The notes: generated by a model not told the origin, from the sequence alone. 33,154 nt of DNA from Acidobacteriota bacterium (GCA_021780095.1 JAJXZK010000431.1:1-33154), one strand, 5' to 3'. Counted from the stretch's first letter, positions 8,296 to 17,868 are shown. Numbers and translations are program-made.

Positions 8296-9519
8296 ATGGC
8301 AGAACGAGAACAGAGACACATCGCGGTACTCGATGCGGGTAGCGCCAACGTGCGCTCTCTCTCCGCGGAAATCTCCGACGGCGCCGTTCGTTATCGTGGA
8401 CACAGCACCATCCAGGCCCGTGGCATGCGCCGCAGCATCATCGCGGATCTCGGCCCGGCAACCGAGTCGTTCGACCACGCATTCCAGGCCGTCGAAGAAG
8501 CGGCGGACACTCAGGTGTCCACCGCCGCTGTCGGCATTGGCGGTTCTCGCGTTCGCGGCGTGACCAGTCGAGGCGGCATTCTGCTCGGCAGCCGCATGCG
8601 AGAGATTACGCGCGACGATGTGCGAGCAGCAGTAGAGCGCGCGCGTGAAGTGCATCTGCCCCCGGAGTATCGCGTGCTTCATCTTTTGCCGCAGGATTTT
8701 CTAGTCGACGAGCAGGAGGGAATTCTCGATCCCGTCGGCATGGTGGGCAGCACCCTGGAAGTCAATCTTCACATCGTCATGGCTCCGGCCAGCACCATGC
8801 AGAATGTCGTCACCTGCGCCAACAAGGCCGGCATTGAAGTTTCTGACACCATTTTCGAAGCCATCGCTGCCGCGGAAGCCGTACTCACCTCAGATGAGCG
8901 CGAGCTTGGCGTTTGCGTGCTCGATATCGGCGCCGCTTCGACAGAAGTTGCCGTGCTGTTTGAAGGCGCCGTGGTTCATACCGATTCTTTGCCGATTGGC
9001 GGCGCGCATTTCACCAACGATCTGGCCGTCGTATTGCGCGTGCCGTTGCCCGAAGCCGAACGCCTGAAGATTCAATACGGCCACACCATTGTCACTGCCA
9101 TTCCGCAATCGAATCAAATCATGATCCAGGCGCCGGAAGCCGGCAACGGTCAATATCGACAGGTGCCGCAGCGCCATTTGAGCGAAATTCTTGAGCCCCG
9201 CGCGCGCGAGTTATTCCAGATGCTGCGCAATAGTCTGCGTCAGGGGGGCGTGTTGGAAGCCATGGGATCCGGCTGTGTTCTCACCGGCGGGGGAGCCAAA
9301 TTGCCAGGGATGGCCGAACACGTCGAAAATATGTTGCGTACCTCTGCCAGGATTGGATTGCCGGTTCCCCTCTCGCGCATGCCGGAGGATCTAATCGACC
9401 CCGAGTACTCCACCTTGATTGGACTTTTGTTGTATACCCATCGCGTTCGCGAGCAGCGATCCGCGGATGAAGTTGGAATGGGCGCCAGATTGCGGGCCAT
9501 CTTTGCCGGCAGTATTTAA
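8296..9519 (+). CDS. ftsA: Cell division actin-like ATPase FtsA
   Basis: Actin-fold protein that tethers FtsZ filaments to the inner membrane and recruits later division proteins. The 407-residue length fits the family. Visible are the phosphate-1 motif VLDAGSANVRSL (about 11-22), SHS2-region sequence, phosphate-2 LDIGAASTEVAVLFEG followed by LPIGGAHFTNDLA, and the adenosine motif LTGGGAKLPGMAEHVENML. The last residues (GARLRAIFAGSI) are a short basic-hydrophobic stretch fitting the C-terminal membrane-targeting helix. It sits immediately before ftsZ, the classic order, with a 106-base gap. Confidence 0.96.
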   Translation: MAEREQRHIAVLDAGSANVRSLSAEISDGAVRYRGHSTIQARGMRRSIIADLGPATESFDHAFQAVEEAADTQVSTAAVGIGGSRVRGVTSRGGILLGSRMREITRDDVRAAVERAREVHLPPEYRVLHLLPQDFLVDEQEGILDPVGMVGSTLEVNLHIVMAPASTMQNVVTCANKAGIEVSDTIFEAIAAAEAVLTSDERELGVCVLDIGAASTEVAVLFEGAVVHTDSLPIGGAHFTNDLAVVLRVPLPEAERLKIQYGHTIVTAIPQSNQIMIQAPEAGNGQYRQVPQRHLSEILEPRARELFQMLRNSLRQGGVLEAMGSGCVLTGGGAKLPGMAEHVENMLRTSARIGLPVPLSRMPEDLIDPEYSTLIGLLLYTHRVREQRSADEVGMGARLRAIFAGSI

Positions 9520-9625
9520 CAACCGGATCGCAGCGTAGACATGCGACGAGACAGAATTGCGGCAGCAACGAATTGGAATCGATAACAGAATCGAAACATA
9601 GAAAACCAAAGAGGGATTTTCAGAT

Positions 9626-11029
9626 ATGAGCGATATCAGACAGCATGAGAATGGGCACGTTGCCATCGACGATGGCCTGCGGATTCAATACCAGGATGAA
9701 GTTCCGCGCGGCGCAAAAATCAAAGTCATCGGCGTCGGCGGCGGCGGCGGCAATGCCGTCAACCGCATGATTGAAGCCCACGTCGAAGGCGTGGAATTCA
9801 TCGTTGCCAACACCGATGCGCAGGCATTGCGTTCCTCCAAGGCCCCGGTGAAATTGCAGCTTGGGATGAAGTTGACCAGCGGCCTGGGTGCGGGCGCCAA
9901 TCCGGATGTAGGCCGACGGGCCGCGATTGAGGATTCGGAAAAGATTATCGAAGCGCTGGAAGGCGCCGATATGGTCTTTGTAACCGCAGGGCTGGGCGGC
10001 GGCACGGGAACCGGCGCCGCCCCCGTGATTGCGTCTCTGGCCAGCGAAATGGGCGCGCTTACGGTCGCCGTCGTCACGCGTCCGTTTGCGTTTGAAGGCA
10101 AGCGCCGTTTGCTGCAGGCCGACCATGGCGTGGCAGAGCTATTGGATAGCGTGGACACGATGATTGTGATTCCGAATGAACGACTCCTCGCAGTCGCCAA
10201 GGATGCCGGCTTCTTTGAATCCTTCCGCATCGCCGACGACGTGCTGCGGCAGGGCGTGCAGGGCATTTCCGACATCATCACCATCCCAGGCATCATCAAC
10301 CGCGACTTCGCCGACGTGAAGACGACCATGTCGGGAATGGGCTACGCCGTCATGGGAACGGCGATGCGCGGCGGCCCCAATCGCGCCAACGAGGCGGCCA
10401 ACGCGGCCATGTCTTCGCCATTGCTGGAAGAAGGCGCCATCGATGGTGCGCGAGGCATCCTGATCAACATCAGCGGCTCCAGCTCCTTAAAGCTGAGCGA
10501 GGTGAATGAAGCGTCCACCATCATTCAAAGCTCGGCCCACGAAGACGCGAATATTATCTTCGGCGCGGTGCTGGATGAATCGCTCGGCGATGAGATCAAG
10601 ATCACTGTAATCGCAACCGGCTTCCGTCCCGATCTGCCTTCCCGCGGAGCGCATTCCACTCATCCGCTGGATGTGGCAGCCAGAACAGGAGCGCAATTGT
10701 CGGGCGGAATTCCTGCAAGCGCCTTCAGCAATCGTCCAGTCGCGTCACCGAAATTCGCCAGCGAAATCGCCGAAGAACAGGCACAGCAGGCTGCCGCTTC
10801 CAGTCGTTCCGCGACAGCAGCTCCAACGCCTGCCCATGCCGCCAAGCCTGCCGAAGCACCCGTGCGATCGACGCAGCCGCGCGAAGACGCGAGTCCAGCG
10901 ACCCCGCCATCGCCACAGCACGCTCATGCCGCGGAGCGCGAGGCGGCGGCCGCCCATCCCTCCCGCGTGGCGGAGATGGAAGATCAGCAGTTAGACGTAC
11001 CCGCCTATCTTCGTCGCAACGATCTGTAA
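9626..11029 (+). CDS. ftsZ: Cell division GTPase FtsZ
   Basis: Tubulin homologue forming the cytokinetic Z-ring. The 467-residue protein has an unusually long about 30-residue N-terminal tail, the GTP-binding [12 protein letters not shown] region (about 37-48), the tubulin signature [11 protein letters not shown] (124-134) and the T7 catalytic loop [11 protein letters not shown]. An about 110-residue Ala/Pro/Ser-rich linker follows. The C-terminal [12 protein letters not shown] is the conserved peptide that binds FtsA and other partners. A GAGGGA site (9611-9616) lies nine bases before ATG 9626. It is the last classical dcw gene in the cluster. Confidence 0.98.
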   Translation: MSDIRQHENGHVAIDDGLRIQYQDEVPRGAKIKVIGVGGGGGNAVNRMIEAHVEGVEFIVANTDAQALRSSKAPVKLQLGMKLTSGLGAGANPDVGRRAAIEDSEKIIEALEGADMVFVTAGLGGGTGTGAAPVIASLASEMGALTVAVVTRPFAFEGKRRLLQADHGVAELLDSVDTMIVIPNERLLAVAKDAGFFESFRIADDVLRQGVQGISDIITIPGIINRDFADVKTTMSGMGYAVMGTAMRGGPNRANEAANAAMSSPLLEEGAIDGARGILINISGSSSLKLSEVNEASTIIQSSAHEDANIIFGAVLDESLGDEIKITVIATGFRPDLPSRGAHSTHPLDVAARTGAQLSGGIPASAFSNRPVASPKFASEIAEEQAQQAAASSRSATAAPTPAHAAKPAEAPVRSTQPREDASPATPPSPQHAHAAEREAAAAHPSRVAEMEDQQLDVPAYLRRNDL

Positions 11030-11112
11030 CGGAAAGCGCGCGGAGCATTGGCCCGATATGGCAACATCACTTTGTGAAACCCTCGTGAACGTCGTGCCTC
11101 ACGATTTGGGCG

Positions 11113-11134
11113 CAGTTTCAAACGGCGGAAACTG
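11113..11134. terminator. Hairpin downstream of ftsZ, possible terminator
   Basis: CAGTTTC (11113-11119) and GAAACTG (11128-11134) form a perfect 7-bp stem with an 8-base loop, about 85 bases after the ftsZ stop. No T-run follows, so it may be a transcript-stabilising stem or nothing. Confidence 0.25.
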
Positions 11135-11261
11135 TGTATGTGTCAGGAATGAGCCGTTTGCCCACGTGTATCAGCGGGGTACTCGGCAAAAGAAATTGGC
11201 CGGAGTTCGACCGTTTCTGCAATGATTGAAGTTTCAACCACATGATGAAGGTGCAGTCCAA

Positions 11262-12509
11262 ATGAAGTTGCGTCTCCTCCTCCCCCGCCTTCTTTTTCTG
11301 TCCTTGTTGGCCGCGTTCGTGGCCATGGGTACGGTGCCCGTCGCGCTGGCGGCAACCATTAATACGCCGCGCGTGAATGTTCATAAGAAGCCGCATCGCC
11401 TCCGTGCAACTTCTGCGACGCATCGCAGAAACGCTCGCCGTCACACCGTCCAATCTTCCGCGACAGTTCGTCATACGTCGTACTCGCATCACCGGCGGCG
11501 TTATCGCCATCGTTACTATGAGCACTTCACGGCCAGCTCCTATGCCCAGGATCAGGCTAACGGAGATGTTACGGCCGGCGAAGATCCTGTCGTGCGCCAG
11601 GCCGCCATCTCCGCTCTTGGAGATATGAACGGCACCGTCGTTGTGATCGATCCCAGCAATGGCCGCATCCTGACCATGGTGAATCATCATCTCGCCCTTT
11701 CCAGCGGCGCGGAACCCTGTTCGACCATCAAGCTATCCGTCGCCCTGGCCGCGCTCGAGGAAGGCATCATCACCGCGGATACGCCCGTCAACCTGGGGGG
11801 CCGCTATCACATGACCTTGACCGACGCGCTGGCGCACTCCAACAACCTGTATTTTGAAACGGTCGGTCGCCGCCTGGGATTTGAACGCGTCAAATACTAC
11901 GCCAACATGTTTGGCCTGGGAGAACTCGCCGGTTACAACATCCCCGGCGAGCAGCTTGGTGTCTATCCCTCCCATGTTCTTCCTGAAAGCAAGGGCGGCG
12001 TCGGGCGCATGTGTTCCTTTGGCGAGAGCGTCTCGGTCACTCCGCTACAATTGGGTGCGCTGATCTCCGCCATCGCCAACGGCGGCACACTCTATTATTT
12101 GCAGCATCCGGAAACCCCAGCTGAAGTGGCGAATTTCCATCCGCTGGTGAAGCGCGAACTCAACATTGGTCCGCTGCTGTCCTCAATGAGCCCTGGCATG
12201 ACCGACGTGGTGAAGTTCGGGACGGGGCGGCCGGTGCTCGCCAACTTCAAAGAGTTTCCAGTGCTGGGAAAGACCGGCACCTGCTCTGACAATGGAACAC
12301 GCTTTGGCTGGTTTGGTTCTTACGCCGATACGCCTCACGGTCGGCTGGTAGCCGTGTTTTTTCTTGAGGGCGGCCGACCCACGTACGGCCCCAAGGCCGC
12401 GGAACTGGCAGGCATCTTCTATCACAATCTGGAAGAGCAGAATTATTACGCCACCATGGCTCCGCCGCAGCCGAAGGCTGAAATGTCGTCGCTCACCACG
12501 CAGCGATAA
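11262..12509 (+). CDS. Secreted single-domain penicillin-binding transpeptidase
   Basis: A 415-residue protein with a signal peptide or N-terminal anchor (about 1-31, ending ALAA), a His/Arg-rich linker (about 40-90) and one transpeptidase domain. The serine acyl-enzyme motifs are in order: STIK (154-157), SNN (193-195) and KTG (337-339). The text before the first motif (VVVIDPSNGRIL) and around the second resembles the catalytic domain of class B penicillin-binding proteins. It lacks the usual N-terminal pedestal domain and is shorter than FtsI (about 590 aa). D,D-transpeptidase or carboxypeptidase activity is therefore inferred, not certain. The ATG at 11262 leads straight into the signal peptide and is preferred over a TTG at 11226. 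It follows ftsZ by 232 bases, so it may have its own promoter. Confidence 0.88.
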   Translation: MKLRLLLPRLLFLSLLAAFVAMGTVPVALAATINTPRVNVHKKPHRLRATSATHRRNARRHTVQSSATVRHTSYSHHRRRYRHRYYEHFTASSYAQDQANGDVTAGEDPVVRQAAISALGDMNGTVVVIDPSNGRILTMVNHHLALSSGAEPCSTIKLSVALAALEEGIITADTPVNLGGRYHMTLTDALAHSNNLYFETVGRRLGFERVKYYANMFGLGELAGYNIPGEQLGVYPSHVLPESKGGVGRMCSFGESVSVTPLQLGALISAIANGGTLYYLQHPETPAEVANFHPLVKRELNIGPLLSSMSPGMTDVVKFGTGRPVLANFKEFPVLGKTGTCSDNGTRFGWFGSYADTPHGRLVAVFFLEGGRPTYGPKAAELAGIFYHNLEEQNYYATMAPPQPKAEMSSLTTQR

Positions 12510-12534
12510 GCTCGAACCCGCACTGGAAATTCCT

Positions 12535-12900
12535 TCACCGCTCGCGTACCATTCGCGCTGCCCGACCGTACGAACCCAGGTTGAAGACCTGGGCATAGCC
12601 TAGACTCTTCAATTTCTTCACCGCGATTCCGCTCCGCATTCCGCTTTGGCAATGCAGCAGCACGGGTTGATTTTTATCCTTCACCCGTCGCGGCAGTTTC
12701 ACTTCAATCTGATCCAACGGAACATTGATGGCATCGGCCAAATGGCCAGAGTTGAATTCCGACGGGGTTCGCACGTCGACCAGCAGCGCCCCGTTGTTCA
12801 AGTGCGTTCGCGCGTCTTTCTCAGAAATTTGCCCCCGGCGTCTCAGCCAATAGAAGACAAGGAGGAATCCCACCAGGATAAAAACAGTTGTCCAATGCAT
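12535..12900 (-). CDS. Membrane-anchored rhodanese-like protein
   Basis: A 121-residue protein with one N-terminal membrane segment (about 4-20) followed by a rhodanese domain: LLVDVRTPSEFNSGHLADA (39-57) and the active-site loop HCQSGMRS with the catalytic Cys at 84. Such domains transfer sulfane sulfur or act in thiol chemistry at the membrane face; the substrate is unknown. A GAGGAG site lies four bases before the ATG. It starts nine bases after the polyprenyl synthase stop on the same strand, so the two are very likely co-transcribed, and it converges with the penicillin-binding protein gene. Confidence 0.92.
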   Translation of the reverse strand: MHWTTVFILVGFLLVFYWLRRRGQISEKDARTHLNNGALLVDVRTPSEFNSGHLADAINVPLDQIEVKLPRRVKDKNQPVLLHCQSGMRSGIAVKKLKSLGYAQVFNLGSYGRAARMVRER

Positions 12901-12909
12901 ACTGCTCCT

Positions 12910-13806
12910 CTAATGCGTGCGTTCAACCAGGTAGAGAGCCACTGTTTTCAGCGAGTCTGCCGCCGAGCCAAATCCGTCCAGCTCATTGAAAGCCGCATCG
13001 ATCAGTCCGCGCGCGTCCTTCAGCGATCGATCGACGCCGTAGACCGCAGGCCACGTGGCCTTTACGGTCGCCGTATCCTTGCCGGCCGTCTTGCCCAGAT
13101 GCTCCGAGCTCTCCGTCACATCTAGAACATCATCGATGATCTGAAATGCCAATCCCGCATGTTGCCCGAAGATCCGAAGATGCTCAACCGCCTTGGCATC
13201 GGCGCCCGCGTAGATACCTCCCGTCACGACGCTGGTTGTAATCAGCGCACCCGTCTTCGCCTTGTGAATGGCGGAGACCAACTCCGCGGTCGGCGTCAGG
13301 TGTTCGCTTTCCAGGTCCATCACCTGGCCGCCGATCATGCCTTCCACAGTGCCGGTGGCGCGGGAAACCTCCCCTAGAATGGCAACCGTCGCCGCCGCCG
13401 GACAGCGCAATCCCGCCAGTGTTTGATACGCCTGCGTCTGCAGCGCGTCGCCGCACAAAATTCCAATCGCTTCGCCGAACACCACATGGCAAGTCGGCTT
13501 TCCCCGGCGCAAATCGTCGTTGTCGAGCGCCGGCAAATCGTCATGCACCAGCGAATACGTATGCAGCATTTCCAGCGCCGCCGCCAGATCCTCAATGCCC
13601 GCCGGAAGTGTGCCGTGTGCGGAGAAAATTCGCGCCGACTCCATGCACAGCACTGGACGCAGCCGTTTGCCGCCCGCGAACGTGCTGTGACGCATCGCCC
13701 GGTGGATCGAAGAGGGAAGTGTGTCTGCGGGCGGAAGGAGGCGTTCCAGGGCGCGATCCGTCAACTCCGCGCCGGAGTGCAAGATTGTTTGAACATCGGG
13801 AGGCAT
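12910..13806 (-). CDS. ispA: Short-chain polyprenyl (farnesyl-type) diphosphate synthase
   Basis: Prenyltransferase of the isoprenoid pathway condensing IPP with allylic diphosphates. The 298-residue protein matches the FPP/GGPP synthase length. It shows GGKRLRP (45-51), the first Asp-rich motif DDLPALDNDDLRRGKPT (89-105; the DDx4D spacing typical of bacterial short-chain enzymes), GEAIGILCGD (111-120), and the second motif FQIIDDVLD (221-229) followed by LGKTAGKD. The start is set at ATG 13806, with AGGA (13815-13818) eight bases upstream. ATG 13815 overlaps that site, and the longer frame to 13980 lies inside the acylase gene. The product length (C15 or C20) cannot be read with certainty. 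Farnesyl diphosphate would feed undecaprenyl phosphate, the lipid carrier used by MurG. Confidence 0.93.
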   Translation of the reverse strand: MPPDVQTILHSGAELTDRALERLLPPADTLPSSIHRAMRHSTFAGGKRLRPVLCMESARIFSAHGTLPAGIEDLAAALEMLHTYSLVHDDLPALDNDDLRRGKPTCHVVFGEAIGILCGDALQTQAYQTLAGLRCPAAATVAILGEVSRATGTVEGMIGGQVMDLESEHLTPTAELVSAIHKAKTGALITTSVVTGGIYAGADAKAVEHLRIFGQHAGLAFQIIDDVLDVTESSEHLGKTAGKDTATVKATWPAVYGVDRSLKDARGLIDAAFNELDGFGSAADSLKTVALYLVERTH

Positions 13807-13883
13807 GGTTTCCATCCTACCGAAGGTTGCGCTTCGAGAGTAGTCCCGCCCACCTGCGAGCCTCAGCACGCGCCATCCTCCAG

Positions 13884-16337
13884 CTACGGAACCAGCGTCA
13901 GCGTGTGCGTCGCAGCCGCAGCAACAGCGGCTTCGCTGAATGGCAGCGCAAATGTTTTCCCCGCATACCAATACGGCCACTGGTCTATGTAATTCTGGCT
14001 CAGCGGATTTCCGGATTGCCCAATCACCAGATTCAACGTGGAATTATCGAGATCGGACAGATCCACCGTCAGACGCTCTGAAGGTCCAAAGCCGCGCGAC
14101 ACTTGCTTCACCGTCGTTCCATCGCCCGACTGCGGCTGTACTCCCGTGCCGGTCCACTCTCGCAGCCACGGAATCCTGCCATACAAGGGATGTTCCACTT
14201 CCACCGGATGCGCTTTCCCATAATGCCAGGCCTTCAAATCCAGCGGCGCAGGTTCACCGCGGCGCGCTGACATTCCCCGGTCCACCGCCGCCGCCAGAAA
14301 TTCATTCCAGTTGCGGTACTGGCTCGGCAGCCAGCGTCGCGACTGTCCGGTCACAATCTGCTCCTGCACAAATGACGACGATGCCCATTGATACAGCTTC
14401 CAGTCGTCTCCCAGCCGCGGTTTCAACAGCATTGGCCATAACGCATCGCGGGTCGCGTCCACAATCGTTGCCGCCACCGATGGGATGGTCACATTTCCAT
14501 CCCATGAGCGCATCAGGTTCGCCGCCTCGCGCAACCTGTGGCTCGGATGAGCTGCATGATCGATGGCGTAGGTAAATCGCTGCGCCAGTTCCTGGTCGAG
14601 CGTGGAGTACACATCGTTCTGCAGCCCCAGCATATCGGCTGCGGACAATTTCGGTTTGCTGGCCAGCACTTTCCAGATGCGCTCATTGCGATACGGCGGT
14701 CCCCATTCGAGCGTCACCGGGTTCGCATACCCATCCGGAGTTACACGGGAATTCGCCGTTGCCAGAATTCCGCCCGGCGGGTTGTATACCGACGGCAACT
14801 GATCAAAGGGAATATAACCCTGCCACTCATGATTCGCGTCCGCGATCGGAACGCCGGTTAGCCCATGCGGTCGCATCGGAATTTTTCCTGCCGCCTGGTA
14901 GCCAATGTCGCCCTGCGTGTCCGCATACACCACATTCTCCGGCGGTCCGCCAAAGTTCGCCAGCGCGGTACGAAACTGGTCCCAGTTCTGCGCGCTGTCC
15001 AACTGGTAAAACGGCATCGTCACCGTCGCAGGATCGTATAGGGTCCAGCGCAGCGCCAGCGTCCGCTTTTCCCGCGGCAGTAGCGGAGTGATCACCGGTC
15101 CATGGTCCGTTCGCAGCACATCCAGGGTTAAGTCGCGACCGCCGCGCACATGAATCACCTCATGGTCCTTCTGAAACGGCTGCCAACCCTGCGCGGTTTG
15201 ATACATGTTGCCATTTGTCTGCTCGACATACACATCCTGCAAATCGGCATACATCAGCGTGAATCCCCAGGCGACGTTGGCATTGTGGCCTGCAATCACA
15301 AAGGGAACTCCCGGCAGCGTCAGCCCGGCAACGTTAAAGTCACCCGCCGTCAATTGCGCTTCATACCACGTGTCCGGAATCGTGTGATCCAGGTGCATAT
15401 CGTTCGACAGCAGCGGCTTGCCCGTGATGCTGTGCGAACCGGAAACTACCCAGTTGTTGGAGCCCGGCGCACAGTCGTCGCAGTCCGGATTTCGTATCGA
15501 CGGCAACAGCCGCCCCAGCCGCAGAAGGTCTTCCGCGTTAGGACGCACACTTGTCTGCGAGGAATCCAGCGGGATCTGCGGAATCACCTGCGGCGCGGTA
15601 ATGTCCGGCGTGGTCGAAATAGGAGGATGATCCCGCCAGGAACCGACCGGGTACAGATCATCCGCCAGGATCGGCGAATGCAGGTCCGCTTCAATTGTTT
15701 CGCGCGTCAGCTTGGTTGGGAAGTCCATACTCAGTGTCTGCACCAGGTTCAGCGCCACTAGCACCGAGTCGCGCGGCGACCATGGCGCCGGACGATAATG
15801 CATCACGCGAAACTCCGCTGGAAGATGATCCTGCGTCTGCGCGATGTACGCATTCACCCCACGCGCATACTCCTCAAGGGAATGTCTTTCCGCCGGACCC
15901 ATGACGGCCAGCGCAGCATCCGCCGCGGGGCCTATCTCGAGAATCCGCTGCGCGCGGTCGTGCTCGACCGCTCGGGGTCCAAGAATCTCCCCAAGATTGC
16001 CGGAGGCGAAACGGCGCAGCATATCCAGCTGCCACAGACGATCCTGCGCGGTTACGTACCCCTGCGCCACAACCAGGTCGTCCATGTTCGCCGCCGCAAT
16101 GTGCGGTACTCCATGCCCGTCCCGTCGAACCGTCACAGGCTGCGACAAACCTGCCACATGTAACGTGCCATCCACTCGGGGAAGGGAGGTCCACATGGCG
16201 TGGCGCAGCCACGCCACACCTCCCCAGCACACCAAAACGACTGCAACCGCTGCCATCAGTGCGGCGATCACCAACCATCGGGCGCGAATCACGGGGGAAT
16301 TGAGTTTTTGGATGGACCGCGGGCGGAATGCTGGCAT
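13884..16337 (-). CDS. Penicillin acylase-family Ntn hydrolase
   Basis: An 817-residue precursor of the self-cleaving Ntn-hydrolase family that includes penicillin G acylases and acyl-homoserine lactone acylases. An N-terminal membrane segment or signal (about 21-45) implies export. The alpha region has DGHGVPHI (73-80) and QGYVTAQDRLWQLDMLRR (92-109). The beta chain should start at Ser293 in PGSNNWVVSG, the expected autocleavage site and nucleophile, followed by GKPLLSNDMHL. Length matches the family. The natural substrate cannot be deduced: beta-lactam side chains, AHLs or other amides are all known in this family. It lies upstream of the polyprenyl synthase and downstream of a Crp/Fnr gene on the same strand. 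Confidence 0.93.
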   Translation of the reverse strand: MPAFRPRSIQKLNSPVIRARWLVIAALMAAVAVVLVCWGGVAWLRHAMWTSLPRVDGTLHVAGLSQPVTVRRDGHGVPHIAAANMDDLVVAQGYVTAQDRLWQLDMLRRFASGNLGEILGPRAVEHDRAQRILEIGPAADAALAVMGPAERHSLEEYARGVNAYIAQTQDHLPAEFRVMHYRPAPWSPRDSVLVALNLVQTLSMDFPTKLTRETIEADLHSPILADDLYPVGSWRDHPPISTTPDITAPQVIPQIPLDSSQTSVRPNAEDLLRLGRLLPSIRNPDCDDCAPGSNNWVVSGSHSITGKPLLSNDMHLDHTIPDTWYEAQLTAGDFNVAGLTLPGVPFVIAGHNANVAWGFTLMYADLQDVYVEQTNGNMYQTAQGWQPFQKDHEVIHVRGGRDLTLDVLRTDHGPVITPLLPREKRTLALRWTLYDPATVTMPFYQLDSAQNWDQFRTALANFGGPPENVVYADTQGDIGYQAAGKIPMRPHGLTGVPIADANHEWQGYIPFDQLPSVYNPPGGILATANSRVTPDGYANPVTLEWGPPYRNERIWKVLASKPKLSAADMLGLQNDVYSTLDQELAQRFTYAIDHAAHPSHRLREAANLMRSWDGNVTIPSVAATIVDATRDALWPMLLKPRLGDDWKLYQWASSSFVQEQIVTGQSRRWLPSQYRNWNEFLAAAVDRGMSARRGEPAPLDLKAWHYGKAHPVEVEHPLYGRIPWLREWTGTGVQPQSGDGTTVKQVSRGFGPSERLTVDLSDLDNSTLNLVIGQSGNPLSQNYIDQWPYWYAGKTFALPFSEAAVAAAATHTLTLVP

Positions 16338-16400
16338 TCGTGTTTCAGTCTAGAGCAATTCCGTTTCGGATGTATCTCGAGTGCGGCGAAGGGTCACCTT

Positions 16401-17108
16401 TTAAACCGTGGCCGACCTGTCGAACTCGGCATAGTTGTCCAGGTGATTCTTGATAATCCGGTAGCACTCGCAGCTGGCATTTTCCAGTGCGGCAATGTCG
16501 AGAATATGAATGGCGCCGCGAGTGTATTCAATGATGCCTTGATGCTTCAGCTGCGCCGCTGCCGTGGAAAGTGTTGGTCGGGTATCTCCCAGCATGTCCG
16601 CCAGAAACTCATGCGACATCTTAAAGCGAAGGCTATGCACGCGATCCGCACAGAGCAGCAGCCAATAGGCAAGGCGCTGTTCCACATCATGCTTTGCATG
16701 GCAACCCGCGGACTGTATCGCCTGTAACAGTTGCGTCTGCACGTAGCGCAGGGTCAGGCGTTGAAACTCTCCGCCGCGGTCGAACTCTTTCTTTGCGATC
16801 TCGACGTCGCACGCATAGCCGTGCCCCGCGATCTGTGTGTACACGCGATTCAGGCTCCGCTTGGTGCCCATCAGTGCGGAGGCCCCGATGACCGATTCAT
16901 ACCCAAACATACCCACTTCGACCTGGGAACCGTCCAGAAAAGTCGTCGTCAGGGCGGCCATTCCCTCTTCTACGAAGTAAAGGCGGTCGATGAGCTTACC
17001 TGGGAATTCGATCTCATGCTTCACCTCGAATTGCACGGGCGTCAGGCAGAGTCGACTCCGGATTTCATTTCCCAGGGTTCGTAATATAGTGTTCTGAAAC
17101 GGTTCCAT
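16401..17108 (-). CDS. Crp/Fnr-family transcriptional regulator
   Basis: A 235-residue regulator with an N-terminal cyclic-nucleotide-binding-type beta-barrel (about 20-120), a dimerisation helix region with DVEQRLAYWLLLCADRV (141-157) and a C-terminal winged helix-turn-helix (about 164-204; SHEFLADMLGDTRPTLS). The DVEQRLARWLL-type helix is typical of the Crp family branch common in soil bacteria. No Fnr-type N-terminal Cys cluster is visible, so oxygen sensing by an Fe-S cluster is unlikely. Its ligand is unknown. It ends 63 bases before the acylase start on the same strand and diverges from the receiver-domain gene across a 208-base gap, where its own operator may lie. Confidence 0.92.
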   Translation of the reverse strand: MEPFQNTILRTLGNEIRSRLCLTPVQFEVKHEIEFPGKLIDRLYFVEEGMAALTTTFLDGSQVEVGMFGYESVIGASALMGTKRSLNRVYTQIAGHGYACDVEIAKKEFDRGGEFQRLTLRYVQTQLLQAIQSAGCHAKHDVEQRLAYWLLLCADRVHSLRFKMSHEFLADMLGDTRPTLSTAAAQLKHQGIIEYTRGAIHILDIAALENASCECYRIIKNHLDNYAEFDRSATV

Positions 17109-17316
17109 ACGTAATTCGCTTCCTGGGCGAGTCGTGCTTTCAGTATCCTCCCGGCAAATTGAAAAATGCGGCAGAATCCGAAATTATGTCGGCTAGCGAA
17201 CACAACCCTCGCTCAACACCAAGGTAGCATTCAAGAACGGTGCCCACCTCTATGTTCCCGCTGGGCGTGTCGAAATCGTTCGAGCCTCCAAATATGCGTC
17301 AGCGGGAGCTACTTGC

Positions 17317-17868
17317 GTGGGTTGGGAGTCATCAGTGCAGAATCGCGAGAAGTCCCTTATTTTTGTCGTCGACGACGAAGAAGTTATTGCCTCCACCATC
17401 GCTGCCATTCTCCGCCTCAACGGTTATGAAGCGGTCCACTTCACTCAGTCTCCCGAAGCGCTGGAAACTTGTCGCTCCGCGGCGCCGGATTTATTGATCT
17501 CCGATGTCGTGATGCCAGTGTTTTCTGGAGCTGAGCTCGCGCTACATATCCGGGCGCGCCATCCCCAATGCAGGGTCCTGCTGTTTACTGGACACTGGGA
17601 CACCGCGGATGCGGAGATTGCCCCGTACCGGGACGCACTCGTATATCAGATGATTGAAAAGCCGATTCACCCCCAAGATCTGCTGAGAAAAGTCCGCGAG
17701 ATGTTAGCCACTGTACCAGCGACCCCCGCAACCGGGCAAGATCGCGCTCGTCTGCGCACCGCGGCAAATATGAAGGAAACATTCGCAGCCGTGCAGGCCG
17801 ACATCGCAAACACTGTGGCGCGCAAGCGCTCGGTCCGGAGAAGAACCGCGCACAACGGCCTGGAATAA
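17317..17868 (+). CDS. Orphan response-regulator receiver protein
   Basis: A 183-residue protein made of one CheY-like receiver domain plus a basic about 45-residue tail and no recognisable output domain. The acidic pocket DDEE is at 19-22, the phosphoacceptor Asp63 in LLISDVVMPVFSG, the conserved Thr91 in LFTGH and Lys115 in EKPIHP. Two GTG starts are equally plausible: 17317 and 17335 each have a GGGAG site at suitable spacing (8 and 6 bases). No histidine kinase is nearby, so the partner must lie elsewhere. It is divergent from the Crp/Fnr gene. Confidence 0.88.
   Translation: MGWESSVQNREKSLIFVVDDEEVIASTIAAILRLNGYEAVHFTQSPEALETCRSAAPDLLISDVVMPVFSGAELALHIRARHPQCRVLLFTGHWDTADAEIAPYRDALVYQMIEKPIHPQDLLRKVREMLATVPATPATGQDRARLRTAANMKETFAAVQADIANTVARKRSVRRRTAHNGLE

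Noticed and set aside
13816..13980. Longer polyprenyl synthase start within the acylase gene
   Set aside because: The extra residues are Cys/Arg-rich and unlike the family. ATG 13806 has a well-spaced AGGA site.
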